DNA of 51,773 nucleotides, taken from the NCBI GenBank assembly GCA_012744355.1, contig JAAYHV010000047.1:1-51773 (forward strand), in the 5' to 3' direction. This DNA comes from Clostridiales bacterium. Its GTDB lineage: Bacteria > Bacillota > Clostridia > Peptostreptococcales > Anaerovoracaceae. Numbering within the stretch: position 1 is the stretch's first letter; every line of letters starts with the position of its first letter. This document shows, piece by piece, positions 27,106 to 35,857 of this stretch. The position numbers and the translations under genes are program-made. Below the pieces are notes generated by a model. The model made no database searches and was not told the DNA's origin. It worked only from the letters and a program-made list of their open reading frames with translations.

Positions 27106-27624
27106 TTATTTTTCCCTAATTGTGAACTTCCATGCGCAGTGACATGTCTTATCTCTTACATCCGGAAAACATGTTAGGCATTCTGTTTCAAATCTATTAT
27201 CAATTGTCTTTGCAAAGTCTCCATACTCAATAATTCCTACAGATTTGCAGGGATGAAATTCCATTCCTTTTCTCTCTCTTGCGTGCTGAACTCTGCATTC
27301 TAGCATCCTATAAGTAAGTGAATCTTCAGTTCTGATAATTTCGTCTTTTGAAAAATTTGCATAAAATCTAAGTTTCAAAGCTTTTTCTAAGCCATCGAAG
27401 CCACTATGCTCAGGAAGATTTAAGAATTTCATTATCTTCTTTGCTTCTATAACAGTAAAACTTTCCCACACTTTACAATTATTCTCCATTGCTACATCCA
27501 TGCCGTAGCATTTTTCAAATCTTTGGAACCAAAGTCCATCCATAGCTAACCAGTTTTTTGAGTAAATCTCAATCAGTTCTATAAGCTCTTCTTTAGTAAA
27601 ATTCTCTAAATATGGGTTCATCAT
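27106..27624 (-). CDS. Small Cys-rich protein, probable DUF6125 family
   Basis: This 172-residue soluble protein has the C-terminal Cys-rich pattern HPCKSVGIIEYGDFA, then ECLTCFPDV and KTCHCAWKF. From memory this resembles the DUF6125 group (related to L-2-amino-thiazoline-4-carboxylate hydrolase-like proteins); no function is established and metal or thiol chemistry is only an inference. The ATG at 27624 has GAGAGG eight bases upstream and overlaps the thioesterase stop by one base (TAATG). An upstream GTG would extend it but overlaps the ribosome site. It is the last gene of its operon. Confidence 0.65.
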   Translation of the reverse strand: MMNPYLENFTKEELIELIEIYSKNWLAMDGLWFQRFEKCYGMDVAMENNCKVWESFTVIEAKKIMKFLNLPEHSGFDGLEKALKLRFYANFSKDEIIRTEDSLTYRMLECRVQHARERKGMEFHPCKSVGIIEYGDFAKTIDNRFETECLTCFPDVRDKTCHCAWKFTIREK

Positions 27625-28385
27625 TATACGCACCTCTCATATTTCTTTATTCCAATTTCTGCTTCTAAGTTACTATTTCCATTTATAAGCGTATAAAAGT
27701 TATAAACCTTATCCGCCCTAGAATCAATTTTATCAGGCTTTCTAGCTTCGCTTCTAAACACTTCAATTTCACTGCCTATTGGAGCTTCTCTCATATACCT
27801 AAGATTTATGGATGTTATAAAGCTATCTGTCATATTGGGCAGGTTGTTATATATGATACCAAGATACCTTGTGTTATTCATATGTCTATTTATATCCACA
27901 TCTCCAAGCATGACCTTTACGGTTTCAACTTTTTCCATGCTAATATCTTTGGGAATTAAAAACCTTCTCTTAATGTCCATCTCAAGGGGGTCAGACATTG
28001 AGTAATCTGACATATCATAGTCCTTGTATTTAATAAGCTTTTTGTCTTCTACATTAATTAGAGCCCAGTTGCTCATAGCCCTTGCACAGACATCATTTTC
28101 TTTAATTATCTCATATCCTCTAGGAAAGTTCGCCGCCTTACCTTTAACATGCCACGTCTTAACTTTTATCTTATCATACTTTCTTATCGGCTTATATATT
28201 TCTACATTCATTCTGCTGACTATAAAAGATATGCCTTTTTTATAAAGCTGCGAATAAGAAATCGCTTCATCCCTCATTTGATGATCTGCACTTTCCTGTA
28301 AATACATCTGAAGCCTATCTGGTCTTAATACATTATTAAAATCAATATCATGGGAAGTTATCTCAAAAGTTTCAGAATACTTCAA
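27624..28385 (-). CDS. Acyl-ACP thioesterase (FatA/FatB-like)
   Basis: This 253-residue double-hotdog enzyme would hydrolyse acyl-ACP to release free fatty acids. The N-terminal hotdog (ITSHDIDFNNVLRPDRLQMYLQ) is followed by a second one with DVDINRHMNNTRYLGIIYN, carrying the Asn and His that line the active site in the family. Neighbouring fabG-like and membrane genes support a lipid role. Chain-length preference cannot be read from sequence. Confidence 0.88.
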   Translation of the reverse strand: MKYSETFEITSHDIDFNNVLRPDRLQMYLQESADHQMRDEAISYSQLYKKGISFIVSRMNVEIYKPIRKYDKIKVKTWHVKGKAANFPRGYEIIKENDVCARAMSNWALINVEDKKLIKYKDYDMSDYSMSDPLEMDIKRRFLIPKDISMEKVETVKVMLGDVDINRHMNNTRYLGIIYNNLPNMTDSFITSINLRYMREAPIGSEIEVFRSEARKPDKIDSRADKVYNFYTLINGNSNLEAEIGIKKYERCV

Positions 28386-28394
28386 TTTATCCCC

Positions 28395-28787
28395 CTAATC
28401 TTTAAGCGCTATCAAAGCGCCTGCTCCATCTACTAGTAATCCGCCTATGAGAACGGCAATAACGCAAAGGCTTACGCTTAAGATGATATATGCCGCGCTT
28501 GCTACAATATTTCCATCCACTATTAAGTCATGTGTTTCTAGTGCAAATGAAGAGAATGTAGTAAATCCTCCACAAAGGCCAACCTTTAAAAACAGCATCA
28601 TGTTATTACCCATAATACCACTTTTTGCGCTTATTGCAATCACTATGCCTATTAGTAATGATCCTAATATGTTGACTAAAAGCGTCATGAATGGAAAGTC
28701 CATGCGTGGCAAGGGAATACTTATCATAAGATACCTCATAACTGCCCCTGCAAAACCCCCAAGGCCCACCATTAAACAATTGATCAT
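28395..28787 (-). CDS. crcB: Fluoride channel Fluc/CrcB
   Basis: This 130-residue protein with four membrane segments is a dual-topology fluoride exporter that protects enzymes such as enolase and pyrophosphatases. Family motifs are GLGGFAGAVMRYL, the pore Asn in NILGSLLIG and the Phe-box GGFTTFSSFALE. Only one copy is seen, consistent with a homodimer. GGAGGAG lies upstream of the ATG. It sits between a FabG-like reductase and a thioesterase, which is an unusual place. Confidence 0.95.
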   Translation of the reverse strand: MINCLMVGLGGFAGAVMRYLMISIPLPRMDFPFMTLLVNILGSLLIGIVIAISAKSGIMGNNMMLFLKVGLCGGFTTFSSFALETHDLIVDGNIVASAAYIILSVSLCVIAVLIGGLLVDGAGALIALKD

Positions 28788-28805
28788 ATTGGTACTCCTC
28801 CTTGA

Positions 28806-29519
28806 CTAAATAACTCGTCCCCCGTTTACTCCAATAATTTGACCTGTAATGTATTCAGAATTATCAGAAGCTAAAAATTCCATGGTATTTACTATATCCC
28901 GTGCAGCTCCAATTCTACCCATTGGTATTTCTTCGACTAGTTCTTCTTTTTTATACATCTTATTCATATCAGTATCTATAACACCTGGAGCTATGCAGTT
29001 TACATTAATAAACGAAGGTGCTAATTCTTTAGCTAGGGCTTTGGTCATACCGATAATTCCAGCTTTAGCTGATGAATACGCCACCTCGCATGAAGCACCC
29101 ACTTCACCCCACATCGATGATATAGTTATTATCTTGCCAGATTTATTACTTATCATATTGGGAAGCACACTCTTTATGCAGTAGTAGGCACCATTTAGAT
29201 TAGTATCTATTATTTCATTCCAATCTTCATTTCCAATATCTGTTATTAGCCCACTTTTTGAAATTCCTGCATTGCAAATTATTACATCCACCCTATTATT
29301 TAGAAGAACGATGGCATCCCTTATGGCTGACTCAATTTTTTCAGGTTTGCATACATCACATTTTATTGCAAATGCCCCTGTTTCTTCTGAAATTGATTTT
29401 GCACATTCATCGGCAGCTTTATACAAAAAAACTACATTACAACCTATGCTTGTAAAGTGCCTTACTGCTTCGGCTCCTATGCCACGTGATCCTCCAGTAA
29501 TCAATACATTCTTAACCAT
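28806..29519 (-). CDS. Short-chain dehydrogenase/reductase, FabG-like
   Basis: This 237-residue Rossmann enzyme has the cofactor loop TGGSRGIGAEA, the NAG motif (ICNAGISKSG), the catalytic Ser (ISSMWGEVGA) and YSSAK, and ends with GQIIGVNGGRVI. It most resembles 3-oxoacyl-ACP reductases (FabG/YmfI type), which use NADPH in fatty-acid elongation. A thioesterase in the same operon supports this. Other SDR substrates remain possible. Confidence 0.85.
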   Translation of the reverse strand: MVKNVLITGGSRGIGAEAVRHFTSIGCNVVFLYKAADECAKSISEETGAFAIKCDVCKPEKIESAIRDAIVLLNNRVDVIICNAGISKSGLITDIGNEDWNEIIDTNLNGAYYCIKSVLPNMISNKSGKIITISSMWGEVGASCEVAYSSAKAGIIGMTKALAKELAPSFINVNCIAPGVIDTDMNKMYKKEELVEEIPMGRIGAARDIVNTMEFLASDNSEYITGQIIGVNGGRVI

Positions 29520-29605
29520 AATTTTCTCCTAATTAAAATAGCTTCTGCAATATAAGTAGTAGCGCAGAAGTCATCAGCGTCTAGCTATTTAGGACGTACC
29601 TAATT
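29520..29605 (-). promoter_or_regulatory. Structured 5' leader of the fabG-crcB operon
   Basis: The likely transcript has an 85-nt leader. CTTCTGC and GCAGAAG pair as a 7-bp stem, flanked by AAATAG/CTATTT, and the segment GCTGATGACTTCTGC resembles the 3' half of the fluoride riboswitch (CTGATGAC..CTAC). The required 5' half (a hairpin with a GATG loop that pairs back) is not visible, so I do not call it a riboswitch. Nothing else is recognised here. Confidence 0.35.
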
Positions 29606-29611
29606 GACTTA

Positions 29612-29640
29612 ATTCTAGCACAATAGGTCTGTTGTTTCAA
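29612..29640 (-). promoter_or_regulatory. Promoter of the fabG-crcB-thioesterase operon
   Basis: TTGAAA (29640-29635) and TAGAAT (29617-29612) are separated by 17 bp, on the strand leading into the FabG-like gene. Confidence 0.7.
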
Positions 29641-29657
29641 GAATTATTTCCAGTTCC

Positions 29658-29686
29658 TTGTAAATATATGTGCTCCGTGATATTAT
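29658..29686 (+). promoter_or_regulatory. Promoter of the prsW operon
   Basis: TTGTAA (29658-29663) and TATTAT (29681-29686) are separated by 17 bp. The start codon lies 27 bases after the -10, with AGGGGG in front. It is divergent from the fabG promoter, 18 bp away. Confidence 0.65.
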
Positions 29687-29712
29687 ATATCAAGTAGTTT
29701 ACAGGGGGTTAT

Positions 29713-30402
29713 ATGTCATTAATAATTGCACTAGCTATACTACCGGCAATCTATTTGCTGTTGGTTATCTACAGACTAGATAAAATAGAAAAAGAGCCTT
29801 TAGGCTTAATCGTAAAGCTCTTTATTTTTGGAGGAATATCAGCATTTATTGCTGGTACTTTAGAGCAGTATGGGCAATCTATTTTAGGGTTATTTCAGTT
29901 TAGGGACACCAGGGTATACACAGTACTATTTGCATTTTTAGTAGTTGGTGTAATCGAAGAAGGTGTTAAGTTTGTATTTCTAAAAAAAATAACTTGGAAT
30001 CATCCTTCATTTAACTATAGATTTGACGGGATAGTTTATGCAGTTGCCGTATCACTAGGCTTTGCAGCAGCAGAAAACGTAATGTATGTATTTAGTTACG
30101 GACTTGCTGTCATTATTCCAAGAGCACTACTTGCTATACCTGCACACACTGGGTTTGCTGTTTTTATGGGCACTTACTATGGACGTGCAAAAAAAGCTCA
30201 TTACAGCGGAAATAAAAGTAAGGCCAACAAGCTTATGTTCGCAGGATACATAATAGCAGTCATTCTTCACGGTTTTTATGATTCTGCAGCCATGATAGAA
30301 GAACCGCTGTTTTCTACAATTTTCTTTGTTTTTGTAGGTGTTATGTATATAGTAGTAATTAAGAAAGTAAAAAAGGAATCTAAGAACGACTCAATGGTTT
30401 GA
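29713..30402 (+). CDS. PrsW-family intramembrane glutamic protease
   Basis: This 229-residue polytopic membrane protein has the PrsW motifs: EEGVKF (the catalytic Glu pair), FAAAENVMY, PAHTGFAVFMG and LHGFYD. In Bacillus PrsW cleaves the anti-sigma factor RsiW; other members are uncharacterised CAAX-protease relatives. No sigma or anti-sigma gene is adjacent, so the substrate is unknown. Confidence 0.85.
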   Translation: MSLIIALAILPAIYLLLVIYRLDKIEKEPLGLIVKLFIFGGISAFIAGTLEQYGQSILGLFQFRDTRVYTVLFAFLVVGVIEEGVKFVFLKKITWNHPSFNYRFDGIVYAVAVSLGFAAAENVMYVFSYGLAVIIPRALLAIPAHTGFAVFMGTYYGRAKKAHYSGNKSKANKLMFAGYIIAVILHGFYDSAAMIEEPLFSTIFFVFVGVMYIVVIKKVKKESKNDSMV

Positions 30403-30458
30403 AATATTTAATTCATTGTAGTAAAATACATATATTAAAGCGTATAGAAAGGCAACCA

Positions 30459-31409
30459 ATGAAAAATTTTAAGTATATCTATGGTCCTGTTCCTTCAAGA
30501 AGAATAGGAAATTCCCTAGGAATAAGCCCAATTCCTGAAAAAACTTGTAACTATAGTTGCGTATATTGCCAACTTGGAAGAACTGACCATTTAACTAATA
30601 AGCGGGAAGAATTTTTTCCTTTAGAAGAAATCTTATCCGAGTTAAAAGAGTACAATGTCTTTGAACATGATATAGATGTAGTAACAATTGTAGGTGAAGG
30701 CGAACCCACTTTGTACAGTAGGTTAGGAGAACTTATTACAGGCATAAAAGAGATTACTAAAAAACCTGTTGCAGTTATAACTAACGGAGCATTACTTTAT
30801 GATGCTGAAGTGCGAAAAGAACTTATGAATGCAGATATGGTTTTGCCGTCAATAGATGCATATAATGAAAAAATATATAAAAAAATTGACAGGCCTTATG
30901 GTAAACTCAATTTCGAAACTATAAGCAAAGGCCTTATTGATTTTTCAAAAGAATATAAAGGACAGCTTTACGTTGAAATCATGCTAGTTGATGGGTTTAA
31001 CAGTAGCGATGAAGATATTGAATCATTTAAAGAATATTTAAATAAGATTGACTACGATAAATTATATATAAACACTTGCGTAAGACCTCCTGCAGAATCA
31101 CATATTAAACCAGCTAGCCACGACAGAATAGCTTACGCGGTTAACAAGCTAGATGGCATATCTATCGATATGCTTGCTTCAGGAAGTTTTTACAGCGGTA
31201 TTGAAAATACATATGATGCAGTTCTTAGCATAAGTAGCAGACACCCACTTAGCAAATTTGAACTTAAAAGTTTTCTTTCCTCTAGAGACATGAGTGAAAA
31301 GGAAGTTGACAGTATGATAGCTGAGCTCCGCGTTGATGAAAGAGTCACTGCTATTAATTACGGTGGTATTGAGACATTTAGAGCCAGAAAACACAAGAGA
31401 GGTAATTAA
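30459..31409 (+). CDS. Radical SAM protein (COG0731-like)
   Basis: This 316-residue protein begins KYIYGPVPSRRIGNSLGISP, then CNYSCVYC, giving Cys30-x3-Cys34-x2-Cys37 for the 4Fe-4S cluster. The start and core resemble the COG0731 wybutosine-type radical-SAM family, which in most bacteria has no assigned substrate. The last 60 residues look like a winged-helix domain (LSKFELKSFLSSRDMSEKEV). The ATG at 30459 has AGAAAGG six bases upstream; an in-frame ATG at 30399 would overlap prsW and lacks a ribosome site. Confidence 0.83.
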   Translation: MKNFKYIYGPVPSRRIGNSLGISPIPEKTCNYSCVYCQLGRTDHLTNKREEFFPLEEILSELKEYNVFEHDIDVVTIVGEGEPTLYSRLGELITGIKEITKKPVAVITNGALLYDAEVRKELMNADMVLPSIDAYNEKIYKKIDRPYGKLNFETISKGLIDFSKEYKGQLYVEIMLVDGFNSSDEDIESFKEYLNKIDYDKLYINTCVRPPAESHIKPASHDRIAYAVNKLDGISIDMLASGSFYSGIENTYDAVLSISSRHPLSKFELKSFLSSRDMSEKEVDSMIAELRVDERVTAINYGGIETFRARKHKRGN

Positions 31410-31410
31410 G

Positions 31411-32277
31411 TTGAAAAAGGATCCAATCATAAATAAGGTAGCAGCTGTCCACGATATTTCAGGTTTTGGACGAGCTTCTCTTACTACAATCATACCAGTT
31501 CTTGCAACCATGGGTATTCAAACTTGCCCTGTACCTACTGCAGTTTTATCCACCCACTCAGGAGGCTTTGAAGGCTATACCTTCAAAGATTTAACAGATG
31601 AAATTCCTGGATACATCAATCACTGGAAAAACCTAGGACTTACCTTTAACTGCATATACTCGGGATTTTTAGGTTCAGAAAAACAAATCTCAATTTTGAT
31701 GGATATAATCAAATCTTTCAGAAATGATGATAATTTGGTAGTCGTAGATCCTGTACTTGGTGATAATGATGTCTTATATAGCTCGATTAGTGAAGCCATG
31801 GTTCCTGAAATGCGTAAGCTTATAGAATATGCGGATATAATAACACCAAATTGCACTGAAGCAAAAATTCTGCTGGACACTAATGAACTTCCAAGCATCG
31901 AAACTGGCAAAAAATGGTTGAAGCAATTATCTGATATGGGGCCTAAGGCAGTTATAATTACTAGCTTTCCTGGAAACGATTGTTCACTTAGCAATATAGC
32001 TTATGAAAGAGAAAGTGATGAATATTGGATAATGCCAACGGAGTTGCTTCCTGCTAATTATCCTGGCACAGGTGATTTGTTTGCAAGTGTCCTTATTGGA
32101 AGTATAATTAATGGAGAAAACCTACCAGTTTCAATAGCCATAGCGTCTAAATTTGTTTATGAATGCATTAGGCATAGCAGTAAATTTGACTACCCTAACA
32201 GAAACGGTGTTCTTTTAGAACAGATGCTTCCTAGCTTGAAAACGCCTTTTAATAATTTAATCTATAAGAAAATATGA
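31411..32277 (+). CDS. Pyridoxal/pyridoxamine kinase
   Basis: This ribokinase-fold enzyme phosphorylates vitamin B6 vitamers. It starts near AAVHDISGFGRASLTTIIP, with LTPN-type motif ITPNCTEAKILL and the catalytic GTGDLFAS. I use the TTG at 31411, one base after the preceding stop and eight bases after GAGAGG, giving 288 residues; the longer ATG start at 31333 would overlap the radical-SAM gene by 77 bases. It is the last gene before a strong terminator. Confidence 0.88.
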   Translation: MKKDPIINKVAAVHDISGFGRASLTTIIPVLATMGIQTCPVPTAVLSTHSGGFEGYTFKDLTDEIPGYINHWKNLGLTFNCIYSGFLGSEKQISILMDIIKSFRNDDNLVVVDPVLGDNDVLYSSISEAMVPEMRKLIEYADIITPNCTEAKILLDTNELPSIETGKKWLKQLSDMGPKAVIITSFPGNDCSLSNIAYERESDEYWIMPTELLPANYPGTGDLFASVLIGSIINGENLPVSIAIASKFVYECIRHSSKFDYPNRNGVLLEQMLPSLKTPFNNLIYKKI

Positions 32278-32300
32278 AAAAAGGGCTAACGCCTTTTTTT
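32277..32300 (+). terminator. Shared terminator between convergent genes
   Basis: AAAAAAGGGC / GCCTTTTTT pair over 10 bp around the loop TAAC, overlapping the last bases of both the pyridoxal kinase and ROK kinase genes. It has an A-run on one side and a T-run on the other, so it can work in both directions. Confidence 0.9.
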
Positions 32301-33161
32301 GTTGTCTCTATACATGGCTGCAGCACCTATTATGCCTGCATCATTTCCAAGTGCAGCTATTTTTATTGTAGCCGTTTCATTGCCAAAATACATTTCTATT
32401 TTCTTAACTTCATCTCTTAATCTTACTGATAATTTATCACCCTGCTTACTTATACCACCCCCTATTATCACTAGATCTGGCCTGTAAGCAAGTATTCCAT
32501 TTCTAACTCCAACTGCAAGGTATTTATAGTATCTATCAATCGTTTCCTTGTATTTTATATCCTCTTGATCAAATACTGTTTTAGCATCAGGTTCCTTTGT
32601 TTCTCTTATCAGCGCAGTTGCTGAAGCGTAAGATTCTAAGCATCCTTTATATCCACATGAACAACTTTCACCTTCATATTCTACTGTCATGTGTCCAAGT
32701 TCAATACCTCTTTTATCTCCTCCTAAAAAGATTTTACCATCTAATAAAACTGAGCTTCCAACTCCTGTTCCTAAAGTAAACAGGATTACATTTTTAAATC
32801 CTACGGCGCTGCCTTTTAGCACTTCCGCGTAGAGTGCGCAATCTGCATCATTTGCAATATGTATGTCTTCCATAAGAACCTTTTTTAAATCTCCTACTAT
32901 GTCTACATTTTTCCAACCTAAATTATCACAAAAGATAATCTTTTGCGAATCACTATCTACTATCCCGGGAATACCAATTCCTATGCCTGCTAACTCGATT
33001 CCCTCTCTGATTTCCTTACATTCTTTAGCTATCACATCGAGTATTTCTTCATAACTGCTTCCCTGAATTATTGCTACCTTCTTTTTTTTAACTATATCGA
33101 GCTTTTCATCCACCAAGCCCAATGCTATGTTGGTACCACCTAAGTCAATTCCTATATACAT
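32286..33161 (-). CDS. ROK-family glucokinase
   Basis: The 291-residue sugar kinase starts MYIGIDLGGTNIALGLVDE (phosphate-binding loop), carries GTGVGSSVLLDG, and the ROK zinc motif GHMTVEYEGESCSCGYKGCLES. The expected role is ATP-dependent phosphorylation of glucose. The ATG at 33161 has GAGGTGAT upstream; the ORF can be extended 12 codons but without a ribosome site. A TATAAT at 33186-33181 is a candidate -10. It may equally act on another hexose. Confidence 0.88.
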   Translation of the reverse strand: MYIGIDLGGTNIALGLVDEKLDIVKKKKVAIIQGSSYEEILDVIAKECKEIREGIELAGIGIGIPGIVDSDSQKIIFCDNLGWKNVDIVGDLKKVLMEDIHIANDADCALYAEVLKGSAVGFKNVILFTLGTGVGSSVLLDGKIFLGGDKRGIELGHMTVEYEGESCSCGYKGCLESYASATALIRETKEPDAKTVFDQEDIKYKETIDRYYKYLAVGVRNGILAYRPDLVIIGGGISKQGDKLSVRLRDEVKKIEMYFGNETATIKIAALGNDAGIIGAAAMYRDNKKRR

Positions 33162-33223
33162 AAATATCACCTCTTGAATTATTATATCATAATCCAATTA
33201 AAAAGCTAAGTGCTATCCAACAG

Positions 33224-33250
33224 AAAAAGCCGCCTAATGGCGGTTTTTTT
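33224..33250 (-). terminator. Terminator of the feo operon
   Basis: CCGCC/GGCGG around a 4-base loop, extended by A/T pairs (33224-33228 with 33245-33249), follows the FeoB partner gene. On the minus strand it ends in TTTTT; it also has T's on the plus strand. Confidence 0.85.
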
Positions 33251-33282
33251 CTGGTATTCTATATAAATTAATTTAGGAAAAA

Positions 33283-33447
33283 CTATCTTATGTTTTCAAT
33301 ATTATCCGATGAGCAAGTTGTGCATGCTCCGGCATATGGGCAGCCAGAACATTTTTTACCTAATTTCTTGTCTTTAATAAGTTTATTTAATGCTAATCCT
33401 ATGATTAAAGCAATTACAACTATTACAATTATATCTGTTATATTCAT
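33283..33447 (-). CDS. FeoB-associated Cys-rich membrane protein
   Basis: This 54-residue protein starts immediately after the feoB stop (TAAATG). It has one membrane segment (about 4-20, IIVIVVIALIIGLALN), a basic stretch (KLIKDKKLGKK) and the Cys cluster CSGCPYAGACTTC. Length, topology and position match the FeoB-associated Cys-rich family, which may bind or deliver ferrous iron. Confidence 0.9.
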   Translation of the reverse strand: MNITDIIVIVVIALIIGLALNKLIKDKKLGKKCSGCPYAGACTTCSSDNIENIR

Positions 33448-35457
33448 TTATACCGCCTCACTTAAATTCTTTACTACTACTTCACTTGGCTTTTTATACA
33501 TTAGATAAACAACTATTGATACCATTATACTTACCGCAATAAGTCCACCCATAAAGCCTGTCCCTAGTGATCCTGTCGTTACTAAAGTACCAACTTGATA
33601 AACAATAAATGCCAATGTGTATCCCATTCCAAATTGGAAAGCAATTCCTCCCCAAAGCCACTTTGGAGATTCCATCTCTGCATTCATCGCACCAATTGCA
33701 GCAAAGCATGGTGGAGTAAATAAGTTGAATACTAAGTATGAAAGAGCTGCCACTGCAGTAATTCCAAAGGTTACAGATACTTCACCAGCACCTCCAACTA
33801 AAGCATATTCTTCAACATCAATGAAATTAGTAACAGCAAATGTTACGGCAAGTGTTCCAACAACATTTTCTTTGGCAATAAATCCAGTTACTGCCGACGC
33901 TGCAAACTGCCACAGTCCAAATCCCAGTGGAGCAAGAATTATAGCAACCGGTGATGCTATGCTAGCCAATATACTAGTATCTGCTGCATTCTCCGCAACA
34001 GCTTGAAGCTGCCAGTTAAACGTCTGTAAGATGTGTACAATTGCGTTACATACCAAAATAATTGTACCAGCCTTAATAATAAAAGCTTTTGCGCGTGACA
34101 GCATTGAAATCGTTGCCCGTTTTATGCTAGGCCATCTGTACTCAGGAAGCTCCATGATAAAATATGATGAGCTCGAATCATCTTTAGTTATCTTCTTTAT
34201 AATCAGACCACTAAATATAATTACTACAATCGCCAGTAAATACATTGATGCGCCTACCCAACCCTTGTCTCCGAAGAATAGACCTGCGAACAATGCTATT
34301 ATTGGAAGCTTTGCTCCACAAGGCATAAATGGCGATAGCATTGCAGTAGTTCTTCTTTGTCTTTCATCTTTAATAGTTCTAGTCGCCATAATCCCAGGTA
34401 TTGCGCAGCCAGTAGAAATAATCATTGGAATTATAGATTTTCCAGATAAACCTATTTTCTTGAAGAATCTGTCCATTACCATAGCAACTCGCGCCATATA
34501 TCCGCAGTCTTCTAATAAGGCCAAACAGAAAAATAACACCATAATTAGCGGTAAGAATCCTACAACTGCTCCAACGCCACCGATGATACCATCGAGTAAT
34601 AGGGAGCTAAGGAATGGATTTGCGCTGCCTCCTAATAGTCCTTCAACAAGACCATAAAAGGCATCTATTAATCCAACAAATGCATCCGCTAGCCATGGCC
34701 CAAGCCAGGCTTGAGAAATCGAAAAAACTAACCAAATTACTGCAACAAAAATTGGAATTCCAAGCCACTTATTCGCAACTATTCTATCAACCGCGTCCTG
34801 CCTTGTTTGCATTTCAGAACTAATTTTTCTTATCTCTACTTCATTCTTTACTTTGTTGACAAAGTCATATCGTCTCTTGTCAGCAGCTTCAAATTCATCT
34901 TTATTTTGAGGCTTTGATGCGCCTAGAATTCTTGGACCCTGTTGCTTATGTTTTGATGATCCAAGTTTAGCCGCTTCTGATATCAGCTGCTCAAGACCAT
35001 TGCCGCTAGACTTAGTCGCCACAGTTTTGACAACAGGACAATTCAATTTTTCGCTTAATCTGTCCACATCTATTTTTGTTTCTTTTTTATCATTCATATC
35101 ACTCTTATTAAGAGCTACAACCACTGGAATTCCAAGTTCCAATAATTGAGTTGTTAAAAACATTGAGCGAGCTAAATTTGTTGAATCTACTATATTAATA
35201 ATCACATCTGGGTTCTCTGTCAAAATAAATTCTGATGTTACAGACTCTTCAGAGGTGTATGGTGACATAGAATATGCGCCTGGCAAATCGACAGCAACAA
35301 TGTCTTCACCACTTCTGTTTAGTTCCTTTTTGATTTTACCTTCTTTTTTTTCAACTGTAACACCTGGCCAATTACCAACGTGTTCAATTTTACCTGTAAT
35401 TGTATTAAATAGAGTAGTTTTACCACTATTTGGATTACCTGTTAACGCTACTTTCAT
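33448..35457 (-). CDS. feoB: Ferrous iron transporter FeoB
   Basis: This 669-residue protein has an N-terminal G domain (G1 GNPNSGKT at 7-14, G3 VDLPGAYS, G4 NKSD), a helical GDI-like region to about 210, and a polytopic membrane domain with two Gate motifs (the first includes IPMIISTGCAIPGIMATR). It imports Fe2+, important to anaerobes. AAAGGAG precedes the ATG by seven bases. It lies between feoA and the Cys-rich partner. Confidence 0.97.
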   Translation of the reverse strand: MKVALTGNPNSGKTTLFNTITGKIEHVGNWPGVTVEKKEGKIKKELNRSGEDIVAVDLPGAYSMSPYTSEESVTSEFILTENPDVIINIVDSTNLARSMFLTTQLLELGIPVVVALNKSDMNDKKETKIDVDRLSEKLNCPVVKTVATKSSGNGLEQLISEAAKLGSSKHKQQGPRILGASKPQNKDEFEAADKRRYDFVNKVKNEVEIRKISSEMQTRQDAVDRIVANKWLGIPIFVAVIWLVFSISQAWLGPWLADAFVGLIDAFYGLVEGLLGGSANPFLSSLLLDGIIGGVGAVVGFLPLIMVLFFCLALLEDCGYMARVAMVMDRFFKKIGLSGKSIIPMIISTGCAIPGIMATRTIKDERQRRTTAMLSPFMPCGAKLPIIALFAGLFFGDKGWVGASMYLLAIVVIIFSGLIIKKITKDDSSSSYFIMELPEYRWPSIKRATISMLSRAKAFIIKAGTIILVCNAIVHILQTFNWQLQAVAENAADTSILASIASPVAIILAPLGFGLWQFAASAVTGFIAKENVVGTLAVTFAVTNFIDVEEYALVGGAGEVSVTFGITAVAALSYLVFNLFTPPCFAAIGAMNAEMESPKWLWGGIAFQFGMGYTLAFIVYQVGTLVTTGSLGTGFMGGLIAVSIMVSIVVYLMYKKPSEVVVKNLSEAV

Positions 35458-35564
35458 AAATCAATCTCCTTTTCACCAGCTTTCGCAAATTTTATGTAAT
35501 CTTATTCCTAATTTTATTAACTACCACTTTACATCAAGTTATCCTACGCTAACCAACTTGCCGT

Positions 35565-35590
35565 AAAAAAAGCTCCTAAGAGCCCTTTTA
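35565..35590 (-). terminator. Hairpin between feoA and feoB
   Basis: GCTC/GAGC around a 4-base loop, extended by G-U and A-U pairs, is followed by seven T on the minus strand. It would partly terminate after feoA, leaving feoB to read-through or to its own promoter, which I could not identify. Confidence 0.7.
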
Positions 35591-35598
35591 TTAACCTA

Positions 35599-35814
35599 CT
35601 AAACTAAAATTGCTTTAGCAAGCTGTTCATCTATACTGTACCTGGCATCTTTGATATTAACTACATAATTTGATGCTAATTTTGAAATAATTGTCACAGT
35701 TTCACCTGGGTAGCAACCTAACGTGAACAGAAAATCTTTCATCCCCACATCATTAGTATTAATATCACCAACTGTATATGTTACGTTAATCTTTCCCTTT
35801 GATAGCGACATCAT
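35599..35814 (-). CDS. feoA: Ferrous iron transport protein FeoA
   Basis: This 71-residue SH3-like protein (MKDFLFTLGCYPGETVTIISK) is the small cytoplasmic partner of FeoB. Of two adjacent ATG codons I take 35814, five bases after GGGAGG; 35811 is equally possible. An upstream GTG lies inside the ribosome site and is rejected. Confidence 0.85.
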   Translation of the reverse strand: MMSLSKGKINVTYTVGDINTNDVGMKDFLFTLGCYPGETVTIISKLASNYVVNIKDARYSIDEQLAKAILV

Positions 35815-35834
35815 AATACCCTCCCTCACAATTA

Positions 35835-35848
35835 TTAGTCAATACTAA
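35835..35848. promoter_or_regulatory. Candidate metalloregulator operator before feoA
   Basis: TTAGT-CAAT-ACTAA is a palindrome in the feoA leader, between promoter and ribosome site. The arms recall DtxR/IdeR-type sites, but the match is short and the regulator is not in the window. Confidence 0.4.
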
Positions 35849-35857
35849 CTTAGACAT

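Noticed and set aside
28788..28805. Riboswitch directly before crcB
   Set aside because: Only 18 bases separate crcB from the preceding gene, and these hold its ribosome site.
34031..34657. 208-codon open frame on the plus strand
   Set aside because: It is antisense to feoB, composed of shadow residues, and has no supporting signals.
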